The notes beneath the pieces were generated by a model, which did no database searches, had not been told where the DNA came from, and worked only from the letters and a program-made list of their open reading frames with translations. Below are positions 17,927-26,557 of a DNA stretch of 64,000 nucleotides, in pieces. The stretch is from an uncultured Bacteroidia bacterium (lineage in GTDB: Bacteria > Bacteroidota > Bacteroidia > Bacteroidales > F082). The position numbers and the translations under genes are program-made. Position 1 is the first letter of the stretch. Each line of letters begins with the position of its first letter. The DNA lies in contig CAJVWU010000005.1 of NCBI GenBank assembly GCA_913009755.1, positions 1-64,000 of the forward strand, read 5' to 3'.

Positions 17927-19141
17927 ATGAAAACTATTGGAAAAGCAGGAAACCGTGGCCAGGAAGTCCGTTCCGATTGCTATGTTGAAACAGAATTAAA
18001 ACTATCCGGGGGCATACTTTTGGACATTAACAGCAAAGTAAAGGCACTTTTCGGAAAGTCCATCGAAAAACTGACCCTTAATATCCTCAGGACTTTCGCC
18101 ATCGAAAATGCCCGTATCATCATTGAAGATGCAGGGGCCCTTGATTTTGTGATTGCCGCACGCATTGAAGCCGCCGTCAAAAAAGTTATGGATATTGACC
18201 GGGATTATCTTTTACCGGTGATTGATGACAACTTATCCGTCAGCAAGAAAGATGATTTCCGGTTTTCACGTTTATACCTGCCGGGAAATAGCCCAAAGTT
18301 GATGATCAATGCCGGTGTTCACAGCCCCAATGGCATCATCCTCGACCTGGAAGATTCGGTGTCGCCCGAAAGAAAATTTGAAGCTCGTTTCCTTGTAAGG
18401 AATGCTTTACGAAACCTGAGTTTTTATGGTGCTGAACGCATGGTCCGTATCAATCAAATTCCAAAAGGCCTTGATGATCTGGAATTTGTTGTTCCGCATC
18501 ACGTCAATCTTATTCTGATTCCCAAATGCGAGAAAGCCGACGATGTTCATGTTGTTAATAATAAAATTGACAGTATTAAAAAGAAACACAATGTTGATTA
18601 TCCCGTTTGGCTCATGCCGATCATCGAAAGTGCATTGGGTATTATCAATGCTTATCAAATTGCGTCGGCAGCAGATAATGTGGCTGCACTGGCTATCGGC
18701 CTTGAAGATTACACTGCCGACATCGGGACAAGGCGTACAAACAAAGGTAACGAATCGTTTTTTGCACGGAGCATGGTAGTGAATGCAGCACGCGCTGCCG
18801 GTATCCAACCTATTGATTCTGTATTTTCTGATGTATCGGATATGGAAGCCCTGGCAAAGAGCGTGAAAGCATCCAAAGCATTGGGGTTTGACGGGATGGG
18901 CTGCATCCACCCACGCCAGATCAAGGTGATCCGTGAGAATTTTGCTCCCGCAGAAGCAGAGATTGAAAAAGCCAAAAAGATCGTCCTTGCTTTTAAAGAT
19001 GCCGAAGCCAAAGGGCTGGGCGTGGTGTCGCTGGAATCGAAAATGATTGACCCGCCTGTAGTGAAACGGGCAGAGAAAACCATACAAATGGCAATGGATA
19101 TGGGGAAACTGGATACAGATTGGATGGAACTAGAAGATTAA
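17927..19141 (+). CDS. citrate lyase gamma-beta fusion (CitD-CitE)
   Basis: 404 aa. Residues 1 to ~100 match the CitD acyl-carrier subunit: KAGNRGQEVRSDCYVE at the prosthetic-group serine region, INSKVKALFGKSIEKLTLNI, and EDAGALDFVIAARIEAAVKK. Residues ~105-404 are CitE, the citryl-ACP lyase of the HpcH/HpaI superfamily: FSRLYLPGNSPKLMINAG, IILDLEDSVSPERKFEAR with acidic metal ligands, RINQIPKG, LMPIIESALGIINAYQIA and GFDGMGCIHPRQIKVI. Both subunits are normally separate proteins, so this is a two-domain fusion. The start at 17927 follows a -7 box and fits the CitD N-terminus. CitF follows 56 bp downstream. Ligase (citC) and prosthetic-group genes (citG, citX) are absent nearby. The pathway cleaves citrate to acetate and oxaloacetate. 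Confidence 0.88.
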   Translation: MKTIGKAGNRGQEVRSDCYVETELKLSGGILLDINSKVKALFGKSIEKLTLNILRTFAIENARIIIEDAGALDFVIAARIEAAVKKVMDIDRDYLLPVIDDNLSVSKKDDFRFSRLYLPGNSPKLMINAGVHSPNGIILDLEDSVSPERKFEARFLVRNALRNLSFYGAERMVRINQIPKGLDDLEFVVPHHVNLILIPKCEKADDVHVVNNKIDSIKKKHNVDYPVWLMPIIESALGIINAYQIASAADNVAALAIGLEDYTADIGTRRTNKGNESFFARSMVVNAARAAGIQPIDSVFSDVSDMEALAKSVKASKALGFDGMGCIHPRQIKVIRENFAPAEAEIEKAKKIVLAFKDAEAKGLGVVSLESKMIDPPVVKRAEKTIQMAMDMGKLDTDWMELED

Positions 19142-19197
19142 TTTCTTTTTATTATCTTCTATCACAAATCAGTTACCCTGAAAAAAAAAATCAACCC

Positions 19198-20757
19198 ATG
19201 AAAAAATACGACAAACTCATAAAAAATGCAGTCGGCCGAGTGGTTCCCACCATCATCAACGGTGAAGGGCATATCCCTTTTCAGGGTGTGGGGAAATACA
19301 AACCTGCAGGACGAAAGTACGGGCCGAAGATTGCAAGTTGTGCCGATTATCCTGTGGATGGGAACAAAACAGTCGAAAGTTTAAAAGAAGCGCTCATCAA
19401 AGCCGGGCTGAAAGACGGCATGACCATTTCAACCCATCATCATTTCCGTAACGGCGACCTGATTGCCAACCAGGTATTTGACATTGCCCACGAGCTTAGT
19501 ATCAAAGGCCTGCGATGGTATCCGTCAGCATCGTTTCCCTGTCAGGAGCATCTGATCCCTTATCTCGAAGACGGTACAATCAACCGCATTGAAGGCAGCA
19601 TGAACGGGCCGCTGGGCCGGTTTGCTTCCGAAGGCAAAATGAAAGGGCTGGGTGTTCTCCGTTCGCACGGTGGCCGTTACCAGGCCGTGCAGGATGGCGA
19701 AGTTCAAATTGACATTGCGGTTATTGCCGCCCCCACCGCCGATCCCTTCGGTAATGCCAACGGTGTTTACGGTGATGCGGCTTGTGGCCTGTTGGGATTT
19801 GCCCTTGCCGATTCACAATATGCCGATAAAGTCGTCGTAGTAACCGATCATCTGGTTCCATTCCCCGCAATTCCCTGGCAGATTCATGGCAACTATGTGG
19901 ACTATGTGGTGAAAGTGGACAAAGTGGGCATCCCCGAAAAGATCATTTCCGGAACCACAAAGATCGCCAAAAGCCCTGATCGTTTGTTGATTGCCGAACT
20001 AACTGCCAGATTCTGCGAAAAAACCGGGTTAATTTATGACGGATTTTCCTACCAGGCCGGTGCCGGGGGAACGGCTTTGTCAATCGGTAATTATTTCGGG
20101 GATATTTTAAGAAAGAACGGATGGAAAGCCCGGTTTATCCGTGCGGGAAGCAACAAATATGCCGTTGAAATGCTGGAAGAAGGACTGGTGGACTACATCC
20201 TCGACGGTCAGACGTTCGACCTTGATGGTGTGCGTTCCATGCGCGAAAACCCGAACCACGTCAACACCTCTCCTTTTACTTCTTACAATTATCATGGTAA
20301 AGGTAATTTTGCTTCTATGATTGACGTTGTAGTGCTGGGTGCCACCGAGGTGGACGTTAATTTCAACGCCAACGTGGTCACTCACTCCGATGGTTATTTG
20401 CTGCACGGTATCGGCGGCTGGCAGAACTGCCTTTTCGCCAAAACCACGATTCTTCCCATCCCGCTGTTCCGTGACCGGATACCGGTTATCCGCGATGAAG
20501 TGACAACCCTTTGCGGACCGGGTGAATTGATTGATGTCATTGTTACCGAAAGGGGTATTGCCATTAACCCGTTGAGGCAGGACCTGATGGAAAAAACCAA
20601 AAATTCAGGCCTTCCCATCAAAACCATAAAGGAATTGAAGGAAGAAGCGGAAGCCATTTGTGGTGTTCCCGAAAAGCCAAAACTGTCCGATGAGATCATT
20701 GCCGTCATCAAATGGGTGGACGGTACAGTGATTGACTCGGTGAGGAAGGTGGAATGA
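19198..20757 (+). CDS. citF: citrate lyase alpha subunit (citrate:acetyl-ACP transferase)
   Basis: 519 aa from ATG 19198; an earlier in-frame ATG at 19120 overlaps the end of the preceding gene and adds non-family sequence. The protein follows CitF along its whole length: YDKLIKNAVGRVVPTIINGE, DGMTISTHHHFRNGD, RIEGSMNGPLG, APTADPFGNANGVYGDAACG, YQAGAGGTALSIGNYF, VLGATEVDVNFNANVVTHSDG and LPIPLFRDRIPVI. It exchanges the acetyl group of the acyl-carrier domain for citrate. Its partner is the fused CitD-CitE encoded just upstream. Cytoplasmic complex. The gene ends at the border of a palindromic repeat island. Confidence 0.95.
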   Translation: MKKYDKLIKNAVGRVVPTIINGEGHIPFQGVGKYKPAGRKYGPKIASCADYPVDGNKTVESLKEALIKAGLKDGMTISTHHHFRNGDLIANQVFDIAHELSIKGLRWYPSASFPCQEHLIPYLEDGTINRIEGSMNGPLGRFASEGKMKGLGVLRSHGGRYQAVQDGEVQIDIAVIAAPTADPFGNANGVYGDAACGLLGFALADSQYADKVVVVTDHLVPFPAIPWQIHGNYVDYVVKVDKVGIPEKIISGTTKIAKSPDRLLIAELTARFCEKTGLIYDGFSYQAGAGGTALSIGNYFGDILRKNGWKARFIRAGSNKYAVEMLEEGLVDYILDGQTFDLDGVRSMRENPNHVNTSPFTSYNYHGKGNFASMIDVVVLGATEVDVNFNANVVTHSDGYLLHGIGGWQNCLFAKTTILPIPLFRDRIPVIRDEVTTLCGPGELIDVIVTERGIAINPLRQDLMEKTKNSGLPIKTIKELKEEAEAICGVPEKPKLSDEIIAVIKWVDGTVIDSVRKVE

Positions 20758-20765
20758 AAAATACA

Positions 20766-20881
20766 GTTCATTTCGAACGAGCGACGAAGGAGCGAGGAGA
20801 AATCCCCAAAGCGCAACCCTTTTCCCGGGAGATTTCTCACCACCACCACACAGGCCATCCCACAAGGGTTCGAAATGACAG
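20766..20881. repeat. nested-palindrome repeat element, copy A
   Basis: About 115 bp bounded by inverted ends (TTCATTTCGAAC on the left, GTTCGAAATGACAG on the right). Inside is a second inverted pair, GAGAAATCCCC and CCCGGGAGATTTCTC. It lies immediately after citF, upstream of the GIY-YIG gene, in the same orientation as copy B. Confidence 0.85.
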
Positions 20882-20894
20882 TTTGTTGCTTTGG

Positions 20895-20921
20895 CGATCT
20901 CTTCCGATGGTCGAAATGACA
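20895..20921. repeat. partial copy of the palindromic element
   Basis: The sequence CGATCTCTTCCGATGG followed by TCGAAATGACA resembles the right half of the neighbouring elements (inner GATTTCTC arm plus outer TCGAAATGACA arm) with divergence in between. Confidence 0.55.
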
Positions 20922-20946
20922 AACAATTTTTATTATTTTCGCTACT

Positions 20947-21249
20947 ATGTCACGCCAATATAACTTCTTCGTTTACATCATGACCAACAAACGTAAAAAT
21001 GTAGTTTATACCGGCATGACTAACGATCTGGAAAGAAGGGTATATGAACATGAAACAGGTGCATTCAAAGGTTTTTCGAAAAAATATAATTGTCATTACC
21101 TGGTTTATTACGAGCATTTTATTATTGTTGGCCATGCCATTGAAAGGGAAAAGGAAATTAAGAAATGGAGAAGAGAAAAGAAAGACCGGTTAATTTCTTC
21201 TTTCAATCCTGAATGGCGGTTTTTGAATAAAGAGATAGAGAATATTTAA
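20947..21249 (+). CDS. GIY-YIG nuclease family small protein
   Basis: 100 aa, a single GIY-YIG domain of the size seen in UPF0213/YhbQ-like proteins. The core is present: FVYIMTNKRKNVVYTGMTNDLERRVYEHE, with Tyr of the 'VYI' and 'YTG' strands, the catalytic Arg in ERRVYEH, and a later conserved Glu in AIEREKEIKKWRREKK. No extra DNA-binding domain is present. It is flanked by directly repeated copies of a nested-palindrome element (20766-20881 and 21263-21376), which suggests that the gene and repeats move or spread together, in the way REP elements associate with RAYT proteins. That link is inference. Closely similar small proteins are common in Bacteroidota. Confidence 0.9.
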   Translation: MSRQYNFFVYIMTNKRKNVVYTGMTNDLERRVYEHETGAFKGFSKKYNCHYLVYYEHFIIVGHAIEREKEIKKWRREKKDRLISSFNPEWRFLNKEIENI

Positions 21250-21262
21250 AAAATAAATCCGG

Positions 21263-21376
21263 CTGTCATTTCGAACGAGCAAAGCGAGGAGAAATCCCCG
21301 AGGCGCAACCCCTTTCTCCCGGGAGGGTTTCTCACCGCCACCACACGAGCCAACCCACTTGGGTTCGAAATGACAG
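21263..21376. repeat. nested-palindrome repeat element, copy B
   Basis: 114 bp starting CTGTCATTTCGAACGAGC and ending GGGTTCGAAATGACAG, the same layout and orientation as copy A, with the inner pair GAGAAATCCCC and GGGTTTCTC. It begins 13 bases after the GIY-YIG stop codon. Confidence 0.88.
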
Positions 21377-21388
21377 AAAAACAGAAGG

Positions 21389-21484
21389 CTGTCATTTCGA
21401 GGAAAACGAAGTGACGAGAAATCCCCGAGGCGCAACCCCTTTCTCCCGGGAGATTTCTCAGTTGTGCCTCCTTCGAAATGACAG
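21389..21484. repeat. nested-palindrome repeat element, copy C
   Basis: 96 bp from CTGTCATTTCGAGG to CCTTCGAAATGACAG, with the inner pair CGAGAAATCCCCG and CTCCCGGGAGATTTCTC. Its right half is the first unit of the 48-bp tandem array. Confidence 0.85.
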
Positions 21485-21630
21485 GGTAGTTCACAGGGAG
21501 ATTTCTCAGTTATGCCTCCTTCGAAATGACAGGGTAGTTCACAGGGGGATTTCTCAGTTATGCCTCCTTCGAAATGACAGGGTAGTTCACAGGGGGATTT
21601 CTCAGTTATGCCTCCTTCGAAATGACAGGG
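21448..21630. repeat. 48-bp tandem repeat, 3.8 copies
   Basis: Units start at 21448, 21496, 21544 and 21592; the last is cut at 39 bp. Each begins GGGAGATTTCTCAGTT or GGGGGATTTCTCAGTT, contains CCTTCGAAATGACAG and ends TAGTTCACA. Units differ at only one or two positions. The array is an expansion of the right half of element C and ends six bases from the stop codon of the minus-strand DUF2279 gene. A frame of 16-residue repeats runs through it but is an artefact of 48 being divisible by three. Confidence 0.93.
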
Positions 21631-21635
21631 AGTTT

Positions 21636-22574
21636 TTACATATATATCCAGTGCCAGACAAGCCCATCCTTGCTGTTGTATTCCAGTGTTGGGAAAGGCA
21701 ATTTTACGAAACTTAATCCTTTGAAAACAAAGCGTAAAAACCCGGAGCCGGTTTTTATTTTTGTCCAGTCAATGTCCATCGAAACATAATATTGCCTTAC
21801 CCGGTCGAAATGGGGGATAGGGTTGCCGTCGTTATCAAATTCAGGATTTTTAACAGGATGAAGCATCCCGTCGGCACCATAGCCCACGGCCACATTGATC
21901 CAGGCAGGGAAACGGGTGTCCTTTTTAATAAAGGATCGGATATTCATGGAAACCCAGTAGGTATGGCCGTTGTAATCCTTTAACATCCGCTGCAACGTGG
22001 TTTTTCCAAGCTGGTCAGGATTATATTGAGCATAATCGGTAGGATGGTAGGAAAATTTCAGCCGGAAACGTTGATACCGCCAGACCAGGTTTTGTGTCAC
22101 GGAAATGCCTGTTCCAACTGCATTGGCGAGCAGGTCGGTGGCCGAAGCACCATAAGAAGCTGAAAATCCGTCCTGTATCTCAATCACCGTCATGGCGCCA
22201 AAACCGATAAGCCCGCCATACCAGGCTGATTTTTTGTTATTGACTCCTGCCCAGCGTAACATCCAATAACCGTAATTGCTGATCGTGTATGCAGTTGTCG
22301 CATGTCCCACCTTATCTATTTGTAACCAATAATGACTGTCATCAATAAAATGCCAGGAAGTCGTCGGATTGCCTTTGTACCACCCGTAATAAAGAATAAC
22401 AAGTGAGGTGGCGTAAACCGCAGTGCTCGTAATGATCACGGTATTCAGCCGCCTGTGGTTGATTGAGTCCTTTTCTTTTTCCTTTACCTGTCCGAAAGCG
22501 ATTTGGGCCAATAAAACAAAAGTGAGCAACCCCATTGCTTTAACTGACAACCGATGATTTAAAAATTTTCTCAT
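21636..22574 (-). CDS. DUF2279-like membrane-associated protein
   Basis: 312 aa. The N-terminus carries a signal sequence or anchor (VKAMGLLTFVLLAQIAFGQ). Residues ~45-150 hold the core that I associate with DUF2279: WHFIDDSHYWLQIDKVGHATTAY, hydrophobic segments, and FGAMTVIEIQDGFSASYGASATDLLANAVG. The C-terminal part is beta-rich (FPAWINVAVGYGADG, YYVSMDIDWTKI) and may be barrel-like. Function unknown. The start overlaps the end of the phosphomannomutase gene by four bases, so the two are translationally coupled. The stop is six bases from the tandem repeat array, which may shape the 3' end of the transcript. Confidence 0.8.
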   Translation of the reverse strand: MRKFLNHRLSVKAMGLLTFVLLAQIAFGQVKEKEKDSINHRRLNTVIITSTAVYATSLVILYYGWYKGNPTTSWHFIDDSHYWLQIDKVGHATTAYTISNYGYWMLRWAGVNNKKSAWYGGLIGFGAMTVIEIQDGFSASYGASATDLLANAVGTGISVTQNLVWRYQRFRLKFSYHPTDYAQYNPDQLGKTTLQRMLKDYNGHTYWVSMNIRSFIKKDTRFPAWINVAVGYGADGMLHPVKNPEFDNDGNPIPHFDRVRQYYVSMDIDWTKIKTGSGFLRFVFKGLSFVKLPFPTLEYNSKDGLVWHWIYM

Positions 22575-23941
22575 TTGAAACGGGAAATAATATTAAAAAT
22601 AATCTTTGTTTTTTCATCCAGCAGTTTTTTTGTTTTGGCTTCAGCGAGAAACCGCAGGTAAGGTTCCGTATTGGATGGCCTGATGTTGAACCACCACTCG
22701 TCGAACTCAAGGCGGTAACCGTCAAAATCGTAAAATTTATCAGGGGGTTCATTTTCAAAAAACCAGGTCTTGACAGCATCCATGGCAGCTTGTTTTTCTT
22801 CAATCCTGAAATTTACTTCCCCGGTATTGAAATAACCGGAGATATGTGAAATTAATTCGGAAAAACCTGTCCCTTCCCGGTGAAAACGGGTTATTGTTTT
22901 TAACACCATTAAGGCTGCAAGCAAGCCGCTGTCGGAGTAATAAAAATCCCGGAAATAATAATGGCCGGCCAGTTCGCCGCCATATATGCCTTTTACCTCT
23001 TTCAGTTTGGTAGCGCCATAAGCCCTTCCCACGCGCCAGGTTACCATTTTCACATTGAATTGCTGCAAATATTCGCCAACGGCCTTGGAGGTTCTGATAT
23101 CCTGAACGACTGTTCTTTTCTGCTCCTGTTTTTTCCCGTCAAAGAAATAATGCCCGAGCAAAGCGATGATCAGGTCGGGAGATACAAACTTCCCTTTTTC
23201 ATCAATAAACATCACCCGGTCGGCATCCCCGTCAAAAATAAGCCCGATGTCCGATTTCCGGGTTTTGACAGCCTCAATAATATCCTCCCTGTTCTCAGGT
23301 TCAAGAGGGTTGGGATCGTGTGCCGGAAAATTGCCATCGGGCCGGCAGTTCAAATAATGAACATCCCTGCCAAATAGTTTGTTGGCAAACAGTGCAGCCA
23401 TACCGTCAGAGCAGTCAATGGAAATGTTCAAATCTGAAAAATCACTCACGTACTGTTGAAGAAAAGCCAGGTATTGGGCCTGAAGGTCAATTTTAAAAAT
23501 GTTCCCCTTTTTGGATACCGGTTTGATGGGCACATCCCGGATGATCATTGATTCCACTTCTTTTAGTCCGTTGTCATAGCCAATGGGCTGCACCTCTTTT
23601 CCTGATACTTTTAATCCGTTATGGTCTTTCGGGTTGTGCGAAGCCGTGATCATCACAGAAGCATCAAACCCCAGCTTTCCCGTTCCGTGGTAAACCATGG
23701 GTGTGGTTGACAGGCCGGCATCGGCAACGTCAAACCCGGCATCAGTAATACCCCGGCTCAATGCCCGGAACATGGCCTCAGAAGACAAACGGACATCCCT
23801 GCCCACAAGAATTTTTCCGGCATTTAAAACCCGGGGAAGATAATAACCGATCCGGTAAACCAGATCAGGGGTTAACTCTTCCTCCCACTTCCCGCGAATG
23901 TCGTAGGCTTTAAAGGCTTTCAGATGATCCGGTTTCTTCAT
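22571..23941 (-). CDS. phosphomannomutase/phosphoglucomutase
   Basis: 456 aa, normal for the alpha-D-phosphohexomutase superfamily. It has all four active-site landmarks: the phosphoserine loop MITASHNPKDHNG (Ser101), the Mg site LIFDGDADRVMF, the sugar-binding loop IYGGELAGHYYF, and the phosphate-binding loop NIRPSNTEPYLR. It interconverts hexose 1- and 6-phosphates for nucleotide-sugar and polysaccharide synthesis. Loop 3 normally reads GExSGH; here it is GELAGH, a Ser-to-Ala change that may tune sugar preference. It is the first gene of a two-gene unit with the DUF2279 protein. Confidence 0.94.
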   Translation of the reverse strand: MKKPDHLKAFKAYDIRGKWEEELTPDLVYRIGYYLPRVLNAGKILVGRDVRLSSEAMFRALSRGITDAGFDVADAGLSTTPMVYHGTGKLGFDASVMITASHNPKDHNGLKVSGKEVQPIGYDNGLKEVESMIIRDVPIKPVSKKGNIFKIDLQAQYLAFLQQYVSDFSDLNISIDCSDGMAALFANKLFGRDVHYLNCRPDGNFPAHDPNPLEPENREDIIEAVKTRKSDIGLIFDGDADRVMFIDEKGKFVSPDLIIALLGHYFFDGKKQEQKRTVVQDIRTSKAVGEYLQQFNVKMVTWRVGRAYGATKLKEVKGIYGGELAGHYYFRDFYYSDSGLLAALMVLKTITRFHREGTGFSELISHISGYFNTGEVNFRIEEKQAAMDAVKTWFFENEPPDKFYDFDGYRLEFDEWWFNIRPSNTEPYLRFLAEAKTKKLLDEKTKIIFNIISRFK

Positions 23942-24076
23942 GGAAATTTCTAATTTCTAATTGCTCTAATTACCCTGAACAAATCCTAAATCCAAAGTTT
24001 TAAACGGGCTTCATTGTATTTACCGTTTTGGATTTAGACCTTATAAATTATTTAGTGAAATTCGTCATTAGATCAA

Positions 24077-25159
24077 TTATTTATAAATCTTCATTTTATT
24101 CAGCGCTTCCTGATATTTTTTGGCGTTTTTCCGGTGCCCGGCATTTGTTTTTGCAAATACATGATAGCCGGAAAGATCGTCTTTGGCACAAAAGAAAAAG
24201 TATTTATTGTGTTCGTAGTTCAGCACGGCATCAATGGAAGAGATGGAAGGGATACATATCGGGCCGGGTGGCAGCCCCAGGTGTTTGTATGTATTATAGG
24301 GAGAATCAAATTCTTTGTGCACATTCAGCACACGATGAATATTGTAATCACCGATGGCATACACTACGGTTGGATCGGCCTGCAAGCGCCAGCCCGATTT
24401 TATACGGTTGATATAAACTCCGGCAATCATGGGTTTTTCATCGTTTTTATTGGTTTCTTTCTCTACTATGGAGGCAAGTGTAACAACTTCTTCGGGTGTC
24501 AACTTCAGATTTTTTGCTTTTGCCTTTCGTTCATCGGTCCAGAATTTATCGTGTTCTTCGAGCATACGGTCCATAAATCCTTTGGCATCCGTATTCCAAT
24601 AAAACTGGTATGTGTTGGGGATAAAGGCTGCCGGAATGGTTTCGGGGGTATACCCGATTTGGTTCAGGTAACCGGTATCGGTCAGCAAGGTCACGATGGA
24701 TGCTGAGTCCGCTTCAATCTGTCTCCCCACAATCCCGGCCAGTTGGTAGATATCCCTTACATTGTTGAATATTACATTTACCGGCACCTGCTTGCCCGAC
24801 CGCAACAGGTTAATCACATCGTTGTTGCTCATCCCTTCTTTTAAAATGTACCGGCCGGGAAGTACCCTTAAACGATATTTTTTCTTTTCGGCCCACCATT
24901 CAAAATTTTTACGGTGAACGATAAGGCCATTGCTGTAAAGGATATTTTTCACATTGTCAAAATCGGAACCGGTAGGTATATACACCGAGACCTCTTCCCC
25001 TTGTGGGGTCCATACATTTGGATTGTAAACAATTTTATAAAGATAATAGCCGGCCCCCGCAGCACACAAGATCAACAGAAAGAAAAACCAGAACAAAAAC
25101 CTGCGAAAACGGTTTTTCTTTTTCTTCCGGGGTGCGCCATATTTTGAATGATAATCCAT
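24077..25159 (-). CDS. mltG: endolytic peptidoglycan transglycosylase MltG
   Basis: 360 aa. A basic cytoplasmic N-terminus (RKKKKNRFRR) precedes one membrane span (about residues 22-41). A LysM-like segment follows (EVSVYIPTGSDFDNVKNIL), then the catalytic YceG/MltG domain with LASIVEKETNKNDEKP, in which Glu233 is the expected catalytic residue, and QADPTVVYAIG. The C-terminus has the family's GLPPGPICIPS, DAVLNYEHNKYFFFCAK and GYHVFAKTNAGHRKN. It cleaves nascent glycan strands in the periplasm. It is the last gene of a dapF-GNAT-mltG group on the minus strand, with only 11 bases to the GNAT gene. Confidence 0.95.
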   Translation of the reverse strand: MDYHSKYGAPRKKKKNRFRRFLFWFFFLLILCAAGAGYYLYKIVYNPNVWTPQGEEVSVYIPTGSDFDNVKNILYSNGLIVHRKNFEWWAEKKKYRLRVLPGRYILKEGMSNNDVINLLRSGKQVPVNVIFNNVRDIYQLAGIVGRQIEADSASIVTLLTDTGYLNQIGYTPETIPAAFIPNTYQFYWNTDAKGFMDRMLEEHDKFWTDERKAKAKNLKLTPEEVVTLASIVEKETNKNDEKPMIAGVYINRIKSGWRLQADPTVVYAIGDYNIHRVLNVHKEFDSPYNTYKHLGLPPGPICIPSISSIDAVLNYEHNKYFFFCAKDDLSGYHVFAKTNAGHRKNAKKYQEALNKMKIYK

Positions 25160-25170
25160 AAAATTCAGGT

Positions 25171-25701
25171 TTACCGGTGATTAATCAACTGAAGCATATA
25201 TTCGTTAACACGGTGGTTGCCTCTTCGGTTCCATTCCATTTTTTTACCACATATTTCAAACCCCATTTTCTGAAACAATTTTAAGCTCACCGTGTTGTCT
25301 TCTTCAATATTGCAATATAACTGGTACAATCCCAAATGGTTGAAAGCATATTGCATAAGGATTTCCAGGGCAGTTGCCGCGATTCCCCTGTTCCTGAAAC
25401 TTTCCAATACCATTATACCCACTCCTGCCCTTTGATGTTGCGGTTTGAAATCAAAAAGATCAACGGCTCCTGCGGTTTTTACCGGATCATCTTTATAATC
25501 AATAATAAACCGGGCTTGTTTTGTAATATAGATATCCTTGTCGGGCAGTAGTATAAATTGTTCAAGGTCGAAGCGGGAAAAAGGCGTAAGCGTATTGCTC
25601 AAATGCCAGAGGCGTTGGTCATTTTCCATTTGATATAGAAAATCAACATCTTCCGGTTCGGGAGCTCTGAGTAATATTTTGTCTTTTTCCAACCTATTCA
25701 A
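25171..25701 (-). CDS. GNAT family N-acetyltransferase (RimJ/RimL-like)
   Basis: 176 aa. It follows the RimJ/L-type pattern: ILLRAPEPEDVDFLYQMEND at the start, AGVGIMVLESFRNRGIAATAL as the acetyl-CoA loop (RNRGIA), and YCNIEEDNTVSLKLFQKMGFE near the end. Substrate unknown. The frame begins at a TTG at 25701; upstream in-frame codons contain no ATG, and the next ATG would remove the conserved first 24 residues, so TTG is the best start. The gene lies between dapF and mltG on the same strand. Confidence 0.86.
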   Translation of the reverse strand: MNRLEKDKILLRAPEPEDVDFLYQMENDQRLWHLSNTLTPFSRFDLEQFILLPDKDIYITKQARFIIDYKDDPVKTAGAVDLFDFKPQHQRAGVGIMVLESFRNRGIAATALEILMQYAFNHLGLYQLYCNIEEDNTVSLKLFQKMGFEICGKKMEWNRRGNHRVNEYMLQLINHR

Positions 25702-25765
25702 ATAGTATGAAAAACATCTGCAAAAATAGCACTTACTGTGAGAATGGTATTTTAACTAAAATAAT

Positions 25766-26557
25766 TCAGTGAATACTTATTTCACCTGCAAAAACCTTCA
25801 TCGCCGGGCCACGTAACCAAATATCAGAAAACTTACCATTTTCCTCTGTGAACGTAACCTCAAAATCACCTCCCGTGGTATGGATCAGATAATCTTTTTT
25901 TCCGGTTTCCAGATAGGCAGCAATGGCAGATGCCGTTACACCCGTGCCACACGAAAGGGTCTCCTTTTCAACGCCCCGCTCGTAAGTCCTGACAAATATC
26001 CGGTCGTCATTCAATTCCACGAAATTCACGTTTGTACCGCCGGGCGAAAACCGTTCACTGTACCGGGTCTTCCTGCCCTCCCCAGCCACATCAATTTCGG
26101 CTACTTTATCAACAAACTCAACATAGTGCGGAGAGCCTGTATCCAGAAAATAATATCCTTCATCCTTCTCAGCCTGGGTCACATCATTCATCTTCAGGGA
26201 AACATTAAAGCGCAACCCCTTTTCCACAACTTCGTTGATCACGGCTTCATGTTCACCGTCAAAGGCGTCAAAACACATTTTTTGACCTGCAATGCCCTGC
26301 TGAAATGCAAAGGCAGCTATGCAACGTCCTCCGTTTCCGCACATGCTGGCCAGGTGCCCGTCGGCATTGTAATAAAACATCGTAAAATCGTTTTTCCCCG
26401 AAGCCCTTAAAAGCATCAACCCGTCGGCCCCAATGCCAAAATGGCGGTCGCATAAATTAACGATGTTTTCAGCCGAAAGATCATGCTTTGTTTTCCTGTC
26501 ATCAACAATGACAAAATCATTTCCGTTGCCCTGATATTTATAAAACCTGATTTTCAT
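25766..26557 (-). CDS. dapF: diaminopimelate epimerase
   Basis: 263 aa. It begins FYKYQGNGNDFVIVDDR and has both catalytic Cys motifs: MCGNGGRCIAAFAF and ETLSCGTGVTASAIA. It converts LL- to meso-diaminopimelate for lysine and peptidoglycan synthesis, a fit with the downstream MltG. The length is normal. First gene of the dapF-GNAT-mltG run. Confidence 0.96.
   Translation of the reverse strand: MKIRFYKYQGNGNDFVIVDDRKTKHDLSAENIVNLCDRHFGIGADGLMLLRASGKNDFTMFYYNADGHLASMCGNGGRCIAAFAFQQGIAGQKMCFDAFDGEHEAVINEVVEKGLRFNVSLKMNDVTQAEKDEGYYFLDTGSPHYVEFVDKVAEIDVAGEGRKTRYSERFSPGGTNVNFVELNDDRIFVRTYERGVEKETLSCGTGVTASAIAAYLETGKKDYLIHTTGGDFEVTFTEENGKFSDIWLRGPAMKVFAGEISIH

Noticed and set aside
21448-21630. Possible CRISPR array
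   Set aside because: The 48-bp units are contiguous, with no unique spacers, no leader and no cas genes.
21411-21716. Open frame with four near-identical 16-residue repeats
   Set aside because: It is produced by a 48-bp DNA repeat whose length is a multiple of three; it crosses the palindromes and overlaps the end of the DUF2279 gene on the other strand.
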